Positions 16,285 to 25,380 are shown, counted from the first letter of the stretch. The stretch: 64,000 nucleotides of DNA from Bacillus_BD oryzisoli (GCF_036670025.1 NZ_CP137640.1:902001-966000); one strand, 5' to 3'. Notes: generated from the letters alone by a model not told the origin. Numbers and translations are program-made.

Positions 16285-18711
16285 ATGAATAACAAGAAGC
16301 TAGTGATGATTGGTAACGGTATGGCAGGAATTAGAACATTAGAGGAGCTTTTAAAACTAGCTCCAAATATGTATGATATAACAGTTTTCGGGAAAGAGCC
16401 TCATCCAAATTATAACCGGATTCAATTATCCACTGTTCTTCAGGGTGGTACAACCATTAAAGATATTATTATGAATGATTGGAACTGGTATAGTGATAAC
16501 GGAATTACGCTTTACACCGGTGAAGAGATTGTAAAAATAGATACAGTAAATAAACAAGTAGTGTCTAATCAGGGACGGGTAACAGATTATGATGAATTAA
16601 TCATTGCTACCGGCTCAAGCTCATTTATTTTGCCGATTCCTGGCTCTGATAAACAGGGGGTTACCGGATTCCGCGATATCAAGGATTGCGAAACGATGAT
16701 TGAAGCTGCTAAAACACACAAGAAAGCGGTTGTCATCGGCGGTGGATTATTGGGTCTTGAGGCAGCACGCGGTTTGTTAAATCTAGGCATGGAAGTGGAT
16801 GTTGTCCATCTAATGCCATATTTAATGGAAAGACAGCTTGATCCTGCTGCCTCAAAAATGCTTGAAAAAGAGCTTGGGGTACAAGGCATGAACTTTCTAA
16901 TGGAAAAAGCTACAGCTGAAATTCTTGGCGATGAAAGAGTAACAGGACTTAGCTTTAAGGACGGTACAACAGTATCAGCTGACCTTGTTGTAATGGCAGT
17001 AGGAATTAAACCAAACGTTGGACTTGCAAAAGAAAGCGGACTTCAGGTTAACCGTGGGATTGTTGTTAATGATTTTATGGAAACAAGTATTGCAAATGTG
17101 TATGCAGTCGGTGAATGTGCCGAGCATCGTGAAATTGTCTATGGTTTAGTTGCGCCGTTATATGAACAAGGAAAGGTATTGGCTGGTTTTCTTGCTGGAA
17201 AAATGCCAGAACCATATCAAGGCTCAATTGTCGGCACGCAATTAAAAGTATCTGGTGTAGATTTATTTTCTGCCGGTGAAATTATGGACGATGACTCAAC
17301 GAAGGCCATTAAAGTTCACAATGAATTTGATGGTGTCTACAAAAAGGTATTAATTCGTGATAATCATATCGCAGGTGTCGTTCTTTACGGTGATACAAAA
17401 GACAGCACTCGATTATTCCGCATGCTGAATAAAAAAGAAGATATCAGCGGCTTGACAAGTGTCTCCATTCTTTCCTCAGGCTGTGACGGGCATGCTTCCA
17501 ATGATGTTGCTGCTATGGCTGATGATGACCTTGTCTGCGGCTGTAACGGAGTCTCAAAGGGAACGATTGTCAATGCAATTAAGGAAAACGGTCTAACAAC
17601 CGTAGAAGAAGTAGGCGGCTGTACTAATGCAGGTCGTTCCTGTGGACGCTGTAAATCACTTATTTCCGATATTTTAGCACTTACGCTTGGCGATGAATAT
17701 GATAAATCTGCAAAAAAAGCAGGCATCTGCGGTTGCACACACTTAAGCAGGGACGAGGTTGTAGCTCAAATTAAAGAAAAAGGCCTAACAAGTGTAAAAG
17801 AAGTGATGAACGTTTTAGGGTGGAGAAATGAAGAAGGCTGCTCAAAATGCCGTCCAGCGATTAATTATTACCTTGGAATGATTAATGTGGAGAATCATCA
17901 GGATGATCGTGACTCACGTCTTGTAAATGAAAAAATGCATGCCAATATTCAAAAGGATGGTACGTATACTGTCGTTCCAAGAATGTATGGCGGTGTAACA
18001 AACGCAAAGGATTTGAAAACGATCGCTGAAGTAGCAGAAAAGTATGATGTGCCGCTCGTTAAACTAACAGGCGGTCAGCGAATTGGTTTATTCGGCGTGA
18101 AGAAAGAAGATCTTCCAAGCATGTGGGAAGACCTTGGAATGCCATCAGGGTATGCATATGGTAAAACACTTCGAACTGTAAAAACTTGCGTTGGAGCCAA
18201 ATTCTGCCGCTACGGTACACAGGATTCAATGGGACTTGGTATTGAGCTTGAGAAGAAATTCGAACGCCTTGACACACCGCATAAGGTAAAAATGGGTGTA
18301 TCCGGATGTCCACGTAACTGTGCCGAGGCAGGAATTAAGGATATCGGCTTTGTCGGTGTAGACGGAGGCTGGGAAATTTATGTCGGCGGTAATGGTGGTA
18401 CGGACCTTCGTGCCGGTGATTTATTAGGCAAGGTTGAAACAGAAGCGGAAGTAATGGAGCTTACAGGTGCTTATCTGCAATACTATCGTGAAACATCAGA
18501 GTACCTGGAGCGTACATCTAAATGGCTTGAGCGTGTTGGACTTGAGCATATCAAAGAAGTATTGGCGGATGAAGAAACACGAAAAGCATTAAATGAGCGT
18601 ATGGATAAGACACTTGAGCGATATATTGAACCATGGCAGGAAGCGATTCAAAGTAAGGAAATTAGAGACAAGTATTATACAAAAGAGGAAATTGAAGTTC
18701 CGGTAAGATAA
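16285..18711 (+). CDS. nirB: NADH-dependent nitrite reductase large subunit
   Basis: 808 residues, the usual length. A Pyr_redox FAD domain starts KLVMIGNGMAG; the NADH domain has VVIGGGLLGLEAARGL. Two BFD-type [2Fe-2S] modules follow (VCGCNG...CGRC and ICGCTH...CSKC, about residues 418-530). The siroheme/[4Fe-4S] domain has Cys635, Cys641, Cys675 and Cys679 (TCVGAKFC and SGCPRNC). The enzyme reduces nitrite to ammonium in the cytoplasm. GGGGGTTG precedes the ATG. It lies 51 bp before nirD and upstream of siroheme genes. The Fnr-like promoter suggests a role in anaerobic nitrite reduction as well as assimilation. Confidence 0.97.
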   Translation: MNNKKLVMIGNGMAGIRTLEELLKLAPNMYDITVFGKEPHPNYNRIQLSTVLQGGTTIKDIIMNDWNWYSDNGITLYTGEEIVKIDTVNKQVVSNQGRVTDYDELIIATGSSSFILPIPGSDKQGVTGFRDIKDCETMIEAAKTHKKAVVIGGGLLGLEAARGLLNLGMEVDVVHLMPYLMERQLDPAASKMLEKELGVQGMNFLMEKATAEILGDERVTGLSFKDGTTVSADLVVMAVGIKPNVGLAKESGLQVNRGIVVNDFMETSIANVYAVGECAEHREIVYGLVAPLYEQGKVLAGFLAGKMPEPYQGSIVGTQLKVSGVDLFSAGEIMDDDSTKAIKVHNEFDGVYKKVLIRDNHIAGVVLYGDTKDSTRLFRMLNKKEDISGLTSVSILSSGCDGHASNDVAAMADDDLVCGCNGVSKGTIVNAIKENGLTTVEEVGGCTNAGRSCGRCKSLISDILALTLGDEYDKSAKKAGICGCTHLSRDEVVAQIKEKGLTSVKEVMNVLGWRNEEGCSKCRPAINYYLGMINVENHQDDRDSRLVNEKMHANIQKDGTYTVVPRMYGGVTNAKDLKTIAEVAEKYDVPLVKLTGGQRIGLFGVKKEDLPSMWEDLGMPSGYAYGKTLRTVKTCVGAKFCRYGTQDSMGLGIELEKKFERLDTPHKVKMGVSGCPRNCAEAGIKDIGFVGVDGGWEIYVGGNGGTDLRAGDLLGKVETEAEVMELTGAYLQYYRETSEYLERTSKWLERVGLEHIKEVLADEETRKALNERMDKTLERYIEPWQEAIQSKEIRDKYYTKEEIEVPVR

Positions 18712-18762
18712 TAAGAAAATGAGAAATTGACAAAATATAAGAGATAAGGTGGACAAAAGACG

Positions 18763-19074
18763 ATGACAACTAAAGTTGAAATAGCAAACTTTTCCATTCT
18801 TCCGGAAAGAACAGGCAAGGTATTTGCAATTGAAGGAAAGGAAATTGTTCTTTTTCAGTTAACAAATGGTGATGTACATGCCGTTGAGAACCGCAGTCCA
18901 CATCCTAAAGGCGGGACACTTGTAGATGGACTTGTCAGTGGAGAATATGTATTTTGTCCAGTATATGACTGGAAAATCTCGCTTATAGATGGTAAAGTGC
19001 AGGAACCTGACACAGGACAGGTAAAAGTTTATCCTGTAGAAGTATCTGATGACAAAGTCTATATAATTGTGTAA
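18763..19074 (+). CDS. nirD: Nitrite reductase small subunit
   Basis: 103 residues with the Rieske-type beta fold. The cluster ligands are not conserved: the first pair reads RSPHPKGG and the second FCPVYDWK, so only one Cys and one His remain. This is normal for NirD, which has the fold without the cluster. It supports NirB activity and ends at a terminator 22 bases after the stop. An AAGGTGG SD lies 11 bases before the ATG. Confidence 0.93.
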   Translation: MTTKVEIANFSILPERTGKVFAIEGKEIVLFQLTNGDVHAVENRSPHPKGGTLVDGLVSGEYVFCPVYDWKISLIDGKVQEPDTGQVKVYPVEVSDDKVYIIV

Positions 19075-19096
19075 TGTAAAAAGAGTAAAAAAAGCA

Positions 19097-19125
19097 GAGG
19101 GTGTCATAAATGACACCCTCCTTTG
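19097..19125 (+). terminator. Terminator or attenuator after nirD
   Basis: A perfect 10-bp stem GAGGGTGTCA/TGACACCCTC with a TAAA loop. The following T tract is short (CTTTG), so read-through into the siroheme genes 30 bp downstream is plausible. Confidence 0.6.
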
Positions 19126-19155
19126 TATCATTGTATTTTGGAAGGATGACCGTAT

Positions 19156-20607
19156 GTGAACAAAGGAAAAGTGTTTTTAGTTGGCGCAGGACCGGGAGAT
19201 ATTGGGTTAATTACCGTAAAGGGGCTGGAAGCAATCAAGCAGGCAGAAGTCATTCTATATGACCGCCTGGCAAATCCAAAGTTACTGGATTTTGCACCAT
19301 TTGGCTGTGAACTGATTTATTGCGGTAAACTGCCTGATCGTCATACATTGAGGCAGGAAGGGATTAACAGCCTATTAGTTGATAAAGCATTGCAAGGGAA
19401 AAGGGTTGTCCGCTTAAAAGGAGGGGATCCCGGTGTTTTTGGACGCGTAGGCGAGGAAGCTGAAGTGTTAGCCAGTGAAGGAATTGAGTTTGAAATGGTA
19501 CCGGGAATTTCCTCAGGAATGGCGGCTCCGCTTTATGCCGGTATTCCGGTAACGCATAGACAATTTGGGGAAACCTTTGCGGTTGTGACAGCTCACGATC
19601 AGTCTAAAGATGGAAAGCCTGTTCTTGATTGGAAAGCACTTGCGAGCGGAATAGATACGATTGCCTTTTATATGGGGGTAAAAAACCTGCCTTATATTTG
19701 CCAATGCATGATAGAAAATGGCAAAGCACCGGAAACACCTGTTATTCTTATTCAATGGGGTACCTTTTCGAGGCAAAAGACATTAGAAGGAACACTATCT
19801 ACAATCGCAGCATTAGCAGCAGAGCAGCAGTTTAGTAACCCTGCGATTACGCTTGTTGGGGACATCATTTCATTACGTGAAAAAATTAACTGGTTTGAGA
19901 AAAAACCGTTATTTGGACGGCAGGTATTATTGGCCAGAACAGGCTACCAATCAAGCGGTTTGGCACAGGCTTTGACAGAGCAAGGGGCGGATGTGATTGA
20001 ATTTCCTAAATGGAAAAATGCAGAAGTACCTGTAAATAATAATATTTTAAATAATCTTTCACACTACGAAGAGATTTTGTTCACTTCTGTTGAAAGTGTA
20101 GTTGAGTTTATTCAATTGTTAATGAAGGAAAAAATCGATATTCGAAGTTTAACCGCAGATTTATATGGATTATCAAACAAAACGGTCACTGCATTGCAGG
20201 AACGAGGCTTGCTGGCAGACATAACCGATCATCTTTTTCAACATGAAACCCTACTGGTTGTAGGAGACAGCCGGATTGCCCATAAATACAGGAACTGTGA
20301 CCTGTTAATTACAAGCGAAAAAGTAGTGGATGAAACCTATTTACCAATTTTAAAAAGAATTCTTACTGATGCAAAGCCAGATAGTATTGTCTTTCCGAGT
20401 GCACAATCCATCAAAATGTATTTTGAAGAGGAATCCGTTGTGAAGCTATTCCCGCCTGAATTTCTGCAGGAAGTTAAGGTCATTTGTATGGGGGACCGGT
20501 CGGAAATGGCAGCGCAATTTTATGGAGTTGTGCCGGATGCAAAAGCAGAAACACCTACCAGGGAAGCTTTAATCGATACGATTATAAAGTGTTCTATCCA
20601 GGGCTAA
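19156..20607 (+). CDS. cobA: Uroporphyrinogen-III C-methyltransferase fused to a uroporphyrinogen-III synthase-like domain
   Basis: 483 residues, about twice the length of a simple SUMT. Residues 1-245 are the methyltransferase (GAGPGDIGLITVKGLEAI, RLKGGDPGVFGR, PGISSGMAAPLYAGIPVTH), adding two methyls to uro'gen III to give precorrin-2. Residues 250-483 look like a HemD fold (GRQVLLARTGYQSSGL, EILFTSVESVVEFIQL, SIVFPSAQSIKMYFEE). The fusion makes and methylates uro'gen III for siroheme, the cofactor of NirB. The GTG start follows GGAAGGATG. The HemD half is divergent, so its activity is less certain. Confidence 0.92.
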   Translation: MNKGKVFLVGAGPGDIGLITVKGLEAIKQAEVILYDRLANPKLLDFAPFGCELIYCGKLPDRHTLRQEGINSLLVDKALQGKRVVRLKGGDPGVFGRVGEEAEVLASEGIEFEMVPGISSGMAAPLYAGIPVTHRQFGETFAVVTAHDQSKDGKPVLDWKALASGIDTIAFYMGVKNLPYICQCMIENGKAPETPVILIQWGTFSRQKTLEGTLSTIAALAAEQQFSNPAITLVGDIISLREKINWFEKKPLFGRQVLLARTGYQSSGLAQALTEQGADVIEFPKWKNAEVPVNNNILNNLSHYEEILFTSVESVVEFIQLLMKEKIDIRSLTADLYGLSNKTVTALQERGLLADITDHLFQHETLLVVGDSRIAHKYRNCDLLITSEKVVDETYLPILKRILTDAKPDSIVFPSAQSIKMYFEEESVVKLFPPEFLQEVKVICMGDRSEMAAQFYGVVPDAKAETPTREALIDTIIKCSIQG

Positions 20608-20622
20608 TGATTGAAGGTGACC

Positions 20623-21246
20623 ATGTTGGATTATTATCCGATATATCTTAATTTAATGGATAAAAAAGCAGTTGTGATTGGTGGAGGAAAAGTAGCAGAG
20701 CGCAAGATTAAAGGTCTAATCGAGGCAAAAGCAGAAATAACCGTTGTCAGTCCTGCGCTGACCGAGAAACTCCATCATTACCATCTGCAGGGAACTATCA
20801 CTTGGAAAAAGAAGATCTTTTCTGCTGATGATATTTCAGATGCTTTTTTAATTATTACAGCTGTAAATGATGCAAAAGTCAGTCTTGCCGTAAAAAAAGC
20901 TGCTAACCCTAACCAGTTGCTGAGTCTTGCAGATCACCCGGAGGAATCAAACTTTATTCTTCCATCAGTATACAAACAAGGGAAGCTGAATATCTCCATC
21001 TCTACTTCCGGTGCCAGCCCAATTCTTGCTAAAAAGATTAAGCAGAATCTCTCCAATCTATATGGCCCGGAATATAAGGATTATGTGGATTTTTTGTATA
21101 ATTGCCGTAAATGGATCCTTCAGGAAATTCAAGATCCAGAGATGAAGAAATCATTATTATCTGCCATTACTGAACAGGACTTTTTAACCAGTACAGCTAG
21201 GGAAAAGGACTTCAAAGAAGTGCTGGAAAGTAGGACCAACCAATAA
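20623..21246 (+). CDS. sirC: Precorrin-2 dehydrogenase (siroheme synthase N-terminal domain)
   Basis: 207 residues. The NAD-binding motif is KAVVIGGGKVAERKIKGLIEA, cut here to its core VVIGGGKVAERK, and the Met8/CysG dimerisation signature is SISTSGASPILAKKIK. It oxidises precorrin-2 to sirohydrochlorin; some homologues also insert iron. The start at ATG 20623 has GAAGGTGA at 4 bases; an in-frame TTG at 20611 overlaps that SD. It is the last gene of the nitrite/siroheme cluster. No separate sirohydrochlorin ferrochelatase lies in this window. Confidence 0.92.
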   Translation: MLDYYPIYLNLMDKKAVVIGGGKVAERKIKGLIEAKAEITVVSPALTEKLHHYHLQGTITWKKKIFSADDISDAFLIITAVNDAKVSLAVKKAANPNQLLSLADHPEESNFILPSVYKQGKLNISISTSGASPILAKKIKQNLSNLYGPEYKDYVDFLYNCRKWILQEIQDPEMKKSLLSAITEQDFLTSTAREKDFKEVLESRTNQ

Positions 21247-21308
21247 CACGGTGCCTGACACCCTAAAACGACAATAGTCTTTTTAAGGTGTCAGGCACTG
21301 TGTTTTTT
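21247..21308 (+). repeat. Palindromic repeat, family B copy 1, doubling as terminator
   Basis: GGTGCCTGACACC and GGTGTCAGGCAC form a stem of about 15 bp with outer CAC/GTG pairing and a 25-base loop, followed by T6. It starts directly after the sirC stop codon. Related copies are at 41775 and 56586. Confidence 0.9.
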
Positions 21309-21398
21309 AGTAATTAAATTTGCAAATATATTTCACAATTTTCACACAAGTAACTGATACATTAATACTGGTTAACATTTCTTAAGGAGATGGAGCTA

Positions 21399-21926
21399 GT
21401 GACGAGATGGAGCCTCTTGTTTTCTGGAATGCTTTTGCTGGTATCTTTGGCTATACCTGTGAATACACTGGCAGCTGGAAGCCTCCAGAAACAAATTGAT
21501 GCAATACCAAGTGGTGGAACGCTTGTACTTGATGCAGGTGTATATAAGGAATCATTAATTTTAACAAAACCAATGACAATAGAAGGGTCAGCTGGTACTA
21601 TTATTTCAAGCTGCACGGAGGAGGACCCAGTTATCACGATTAATGGTGAAAAGGTTACAATAAAAAATTTGCAGGTAGAAAGTTGCAGCGAAGCAGAGGG
21701 AGCAGCAGCTATTGTTGTAAAAGGGAAGGAGCATACTTTAGAAAATCTCAGCATTACAGCTGTTCAATTTGGGATTAAATTAGATGAAGCAATGGCTACG
21801 ACAATCTCTCAAGTTGAAATTAATGGACAAGGGAATAAAAATGGAATTGACCTATGGAAAGCCTCGGACAACCTCTATTGATCATGTATACGATGGAATC
21901 TATCTAGAAAACAGCCATGGTAAAGA
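21399..21926 (+). pseudogene. nosD: nosD remnant (nitrous oxide reductase maturation protein), 3' deleted
   Basis: The N-terminal third of a NosD-type right-handed beta-helix protein. It has a signal peptide (residues 1-27, ending NTLAAG), then repeating beta-helix strands (GTLVLDAGVYKESLILTKP, MTIEGSAGTIIS, VTIKNLQVESC). The frame breaks near 21870, where the sequence DHVYDGIYLENSHG continues in another frame. It then stops matching at about 21925, where an ABC ATPase begins. NosD helps assemble the copper centre of N2O reductase. With a frameshift and about two thirds missing it cannot be functional. The likely original start is the GTG at 21399 behind AAGGAG. Confidence 0.8.
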
Positions 21927-22505
21927 GCAGGGAAAAGTACCCTTTTATCTATTATTGCAGGGATACTTTCACCTTCCAGCGGGTCAGTTTTCTTAAATAG
22001 TATCAGCCTGCAACAGAACCGTAAGTCTTTTGTTGAACTAATCGGCTATATGCCGGATGATTTTCACGCCGATCCTTCGATGACGGTTAAAGAATGTCTC
22101 TTGTTTTATGCGTCGTTACGAAAAATCGCTAGGAAAAGAGTAGAGGGAGTACTTGCGCTAATCGGTTTAGAAGAGCAGCACAACTATCGGATTACAAGAT
22201 TGTCAAAAGGGATGCGTCAGTGCTTGCTCTTTAGGCAGGCCTGGCTGGCAAAGCCGGCGTTATTACTCTTGGATGAACCGACAAACGGACTTGATCCCTA
22301 CTGGGTAAATGTTTTTGTGCAGCAAATGAAAAAAATTAAAAACAGCGGTACAATCGTTATTTTCTCCACACATATGATGGATGTAGCAGCTGAGACAGCT
22401 GACCGTATTCTATTTATGAGGGCTGGTACGGTGATAGAGCAGCTGACGGAGCTTACCTCTAAAGAAGAGGTGGTCATGAAGCTGCTCAAGCTTCAGCGTG
22501 TATAA
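21927..22505 (+). pseudogene. nosF: nosF remnant (ABC ATPase of the nos cluster), 5' deleted
   Basis: The open frame starts inside Walker A: codons at 21927-21941 read AGKST, followed by LLSIIAGILSPSSG. It continues to a normal end with signature LSKGMRQ (about 22201), Walker B LLLLDEPTNGLDP and switch His in FSTHMMD. The missing part is about 35-40 N-terminal residues including the start of the P-loop. It has no start codon of its own at the junction. The only in-frame ATG (22050) would leave out the P-loop. It is best read as one deletion product with the nosD remnant. Confidence 0.8.
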
Positions 22506-22522
22506 TATAATAAATAAAGTGT

Positions 22523-22565
22523 AGACCCGTGAAGAGGACATATTTCTCTAAGCGGGTCTTTTTTT
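22523..22565 (+). terminator. Terminator after nosF remnant
   Basis: A 7-bp stem AGACCCG/CGGGTCT with a 23-base loop containing a small inner pairing, followed by T7. Confidence 0.75.
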
Positions 22566-22717
22566 CAAATTATTTTAATTTCTCCACGGGTTCTGATTAA
22601 TATCCTGAGAACTTGTCTCATATGCTGTAAAGAATATCAAATTTGAACTTAGCAGTCTGCACCATAAAAAAGGTGTAGAATATTCCATAATTTGGAGTCA
22701 GAATAAAGGAGAGTCAT

Positions 22718-24049
22718 ATGAATTCATTTTTTAAGGGAACTCTTTTACTTATTGCTGCAGCCTGTATCGGAGAAATTGTAGAATTTATTATTAATATGGT
22801 GTTAGCAAGGGAACTTGGGGAAAAGGGACTCGGTATGTATATGGCTATCCTGCCCACCGTGTTTTTAATTGTTCTTCTTGCCAGCTTTGAAATGCCTATC
22901 TCGATTTCAAAGTTTATTGCGGAACGGGATAAAAGAATCCATCACAGTATGTTAAGTCATGTTCTTAAATGGACAATCATCATGACTGCCATCTTAATGG
23001 TAGTAGTATCTATCGTTCTCCCGTTTATTCCTGCATTTGACCAGTATCACCCCATTTTCAGATGGCTGGTCTTAATCCTGATTCCGATTATTTCTTTTAC
23101 TTCGATTGCCAGGGGTTATTTTATGGGGAAATCGGAAATGGGGAAGATTGCACTTGCAAATTTTCTGCGGAAATTAGTTCAGTTGCTCCTGCTGGTATAT
23201 TTATTCCATTTATTCGATTTTGAAATCAGTGCTGCAGTGCTCATTGCCTTTTGTACTCTTGTTGGCAGTGATTTGGTTGTCTTTCTCTATTTGTTCCATG
23301 TTTTTATGATTCAATACCACTACATGAAAAAGCAGCCGTCCAAACGGTTACATAGTAAAGTAGTCATGAAAAATTTAATGGAAGTATCTGTTCCGACAAC
23401 CGCCTTACGCGTTTTTCATGCTTTTACTTCAGCGCTTGAGCCTTTCTTAATCACAGGGGCACTCTTTTATGCAGGTGTAGGCAAGGATTTAGCTACAGAG
23501 CAGTTTGGGATGGTGGCTGGGATTGCGATGGTCATAGGGTCATTTCCTACCTTTATTTCCCACTCATTAATGATCATGCTGATTCCGACGATATCAAAGG
23601 CTAACGCAGAAAGAAATTCCGCCTATCTGCAAAGGCTGCTTAGGCAGGTCATGCTATGGACCTTTGCCTACGGAATACCGGCTGTCCTTGTATGCTATTT
23701 TCTCGCGGAACCACTAACGACTACTTTTTTTCACTCTCCAGGGGCTGCCCGCTATTTGCAGTTGTTATGGCCATGCTTTCTTTTTCGCTTTTTTATTATG
23801 CCGCTTCAGGCTTATTTAATCGGCCTTGGGTTAATGAAGGAAGCTTTTCTACATGCGGTATGGGCTACGATAACAGCGTTTGTTCTTATCTATTTTCTGG
23901 GCTCAAAAGCGAGCTTCCAAATGGATGGTGTTATTATCGGTATCAATGCTGAGGCCATCCTGTTAATGATGATGCATTATGTTGCCGTCTGTAAAAAAAT
24001 TGGTGTTTCCGTTTTTATGCTTCCGCTTAATCAAATAAAATCCTCCTGA
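22718..24049 (+). CDS. ykvU: MVF/MATE-type polysaccharide flippase, SpoVB-like (YkvU type)
   Basis: 443 residues with about twelve hydrophobic helices spread over the whole length. The N-terminus (FFKGTLLLIAAACIGEIVEF) and ARGYFMGKSEM loop are typical of the SpoVB/MurJ-related branch of the MOP flippase superfamily. SpoVB itself is longer (about 520 residues); this size fits YkvU of B. subtilis. The predicted role is transport of a lipid-linked sugar or cell-wall precursor during sporulation, inferred from family. The gene is single, behind AAAGGAGAG. Confidence 0.82.
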   Translation: MNSFFKGTLLLIAAACIGEIVEFIINMVLARELGEKGLGMYMAILPTVFLIVLLASFEMPISISKFIAERDKRIHHSMLSHVLKWTIIMTAILMVVVSIVLPFIPAFDQYHPIFRWLVLILIPIISFTSIARGYFMGKSEMGKIALANFLRKLVQLLLLVYLFHLFDFEISAAVLIAFCTLVGSDLVVFLYLFHVFMIQYHYMKKQPSKRLHSKVVMKNLMEVSVPTTALRVFHAFTSALEPFLITGALFYAGVGKDLATEQFGMVAGIAMVIGSFPTFISHSLMIMLIPTISKANAERNSAYLQRLLRQVMLWTFAYGIPAVLVCYFLAEPLTTTFFHSPGAARYLQLLWPCFLFRFFIMPLQAYLIGLGLMKEAFLHAVWATITAFVLIYFLGSKASFQMDGVIIGINAEAILLMMMHYVAVCKKIGVSVFMLPLNQIKSS

Positions 24050-24129
24050 AAAATTTATTTTTTCTGCAGGGAGGAACAAGCGTATTTTCGTCTAATTAGT
24101 GAGAATAGATATTCTAATTAGGAGGCGAA

Positions 24130-24681
24130 ATGGTTAATCCGATGCTTACACAACCTGTTTCCGATTATGTTAGGGAGATTGAATTTGAAGAAATCGTTCG
24201 CGACTACGGATTAAGAGTTTTTAGATATCTTTACTCAATAGTTGGACAGAGGGAGTTAGCAGAGGATCTTTATCAAGAAGTTTTGCTTTCCGCCTATCTA
24301 GGCTTTTCATCTTTGCAGGACAAAGCAAAGGCAAAGAGCTGGTTATGTAAAATTGCCATGAATAAATGCCGTGATTATTGGCGGAAAGAAATGTCGGCTA
24401 AAACGTTTTGGGAGGAAAAGGTCTATATATATTGTAAATATTCATTTCATCAGCCCCCAGTACCAGAGGAAAGACTGCTTCGTAAATATACGAAAGAAGT
24501 GCTGGTGAAGGCAGTTCGTGAATTGCCGGAACGGTATCGAGAGCCGCTTTTTTTGTTTTATTTCGGCGGACAGTCATTGGCTGAAATAAGTGATTTTACA
24601 AAGCTGCCTTTATCGACTGTGAAGACAAGAATGAAACGGGCAAAAGACCAGCTGCGCAGTAAAGTTGACCAATTAATATAA
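24130..24681 (+). CDS. ECF-type RNA polymerase sigma factor
   Basis: 183 residues. Region 2 contains the typical DLYQEVLLSAY and WLCKIAMNKCRDYWR segments. Region 4 has ELPERYREPLFLFYFGG and LPLSTVKTRMKRAKDQL. It directs polymerase to a small regulon. Unlike most ECF factors, no anti-sigma gene follows; a terminator begins at the stop codon. TTAGGAGGCGAA gives a strong SD. I see no convincing autoregulatory GAAC/CGTC promoter with normal spacing. Group and signal cannot be assigned. Confidence 0.9.
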   Translation: MVNPMLTQPVSDYVREIEFEEIVRDYGLRVFRYLYSIVGQRELAEDLYQEVLLSAYLGFSSLQDKAKAKSWLCKIAMNKCRDYWRKEMSAKTFWEEKVYIYCKYSFHQPPVPEERLLRKYTKEVLVKAVRELPERYREPLFLFYFGGQSLAEISDFTKLPLSTVKTRMKRAKDQLRSKVDQLI

Positions 24682-24722
24682 GCATCCCTGTCTATTTTTC
24701 TTTGATAGGGGTGCTTTTTTTT
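24681..24722 (+). terminator. Terminator of the ECF sigma gene
   Basis: AGCATCCCT pairs with AGGGGTGCT (one mismatch-type pair), then T8. It overlaps the stop codon by one base. Confidence 0.88.
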
Positions 24723-24793
24723 CTGTATATTTTGTAAACCAGAAAAGTTTGGTATGATTGGATAAGAAGATACGAACAACAAAGGAGTTTAAT

Positions 24794-25315
24794 ATGGAAA
24801 ACACTAAATATTGCCGGGAATCGTTAGCTGTAAAAACAAGTCTTGTTTCACCTCCTGATACAAACATACATGGAACCATGTTTGGCGGTAAACTGATGGC
24901 CTACATTGATGATATCGCTGCCATTGCTGCCATGCGGCATGCGCGCATGCCTGCTGTGACCGCATCAAGTGATTCCGTTGATTTTCTTCATCCGATAAAT
25001 GAAGGAAATTCTGTCTGCTTAGAAGCATTTGTTACTTATACAGGTCGGACATCAATGGAAGTCTTTGTAAAGGTAGTCTCTGAAAATATTGTCAGCGGCG
25101 AGCGCCATGTATGTGCGGTTTCCTTTTTAACGTTTGTCGCTCTGGATGGAAACGGAAAGCCAGCAGAAATTCCACAAGTAATCCCGCAAACGGAAGAAGA
25201 AAAGCACTTACATGAAACAGCGAAGGAAAGACTGGAAATTCGTAAGAAGCGAAGAAAAGACAGTGAAGCACGAGCAAAGCTGTTTGGAACATCCTTTCCC
25301 TGGACAAGGGCTTGA
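24794..25315 (+). CDS. ykhA: Acyl-CoA thioesterase, hotdog fold (YkhA family)
   Basis: 173 residues with one hotdog domain (residues 10-130). It carries the family motif NIHGTMFGGKLMAYIDD and DSVDFLHPI, and a charged C-terminal helix (LEIRKKRRKDSEAR). It hydrolyses medium- or long-chain acyl-CoA to free acid and CoA. The frame extends to a TTG at 24758, but AAAGGAG just before the ATG at 24794 fixes the start. It is a single gene, convergent with mscL. Confidence 0.9.
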   Translation: MENTKYCRESLAVKTSLVSPPDTNIHGTMFGGKLMAYIDDIAAIAAMRHARMPAVTASSDSVDFLHPINEGNSVCLEAFVTYTGRTSMEVFVKVVSENIVSGERHVCAVSFLTFVALDGNGKPAEIPQVIPQTEEEKHLHETAKERLEIRKKRRKDSEARAKLFGTSFPWTRA

Positions 25316-25329
25316 GCTGAACATAGGAA

Positions 25330-25380
25330 AAGACCAATAAACTGGAGTGAGTCACAGCCTCCAGTATTGGTCTTTTTTTT
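25330..25380. terminator. Terminator between convergent ykhA and mscL
   Basis: AAGACCAATA/TATTGGTCTT plus inner CTGGAG/CTCCAG, with T8 on the plus strand. It reaches the mscL stop codon. Confidence 0.9.

Noticed and set aside
21784..21996. 70-codon frame across the nosD/nosF junction
   Set aside because: It is out of frame with both remnants; the recognisable residues are in other frames.
24064..24129. GGAAC...CGTC as an ECF autoregulatory promoter
   Set aside because: The spacing of 11 bases between the elements is too short for ECF promoters.
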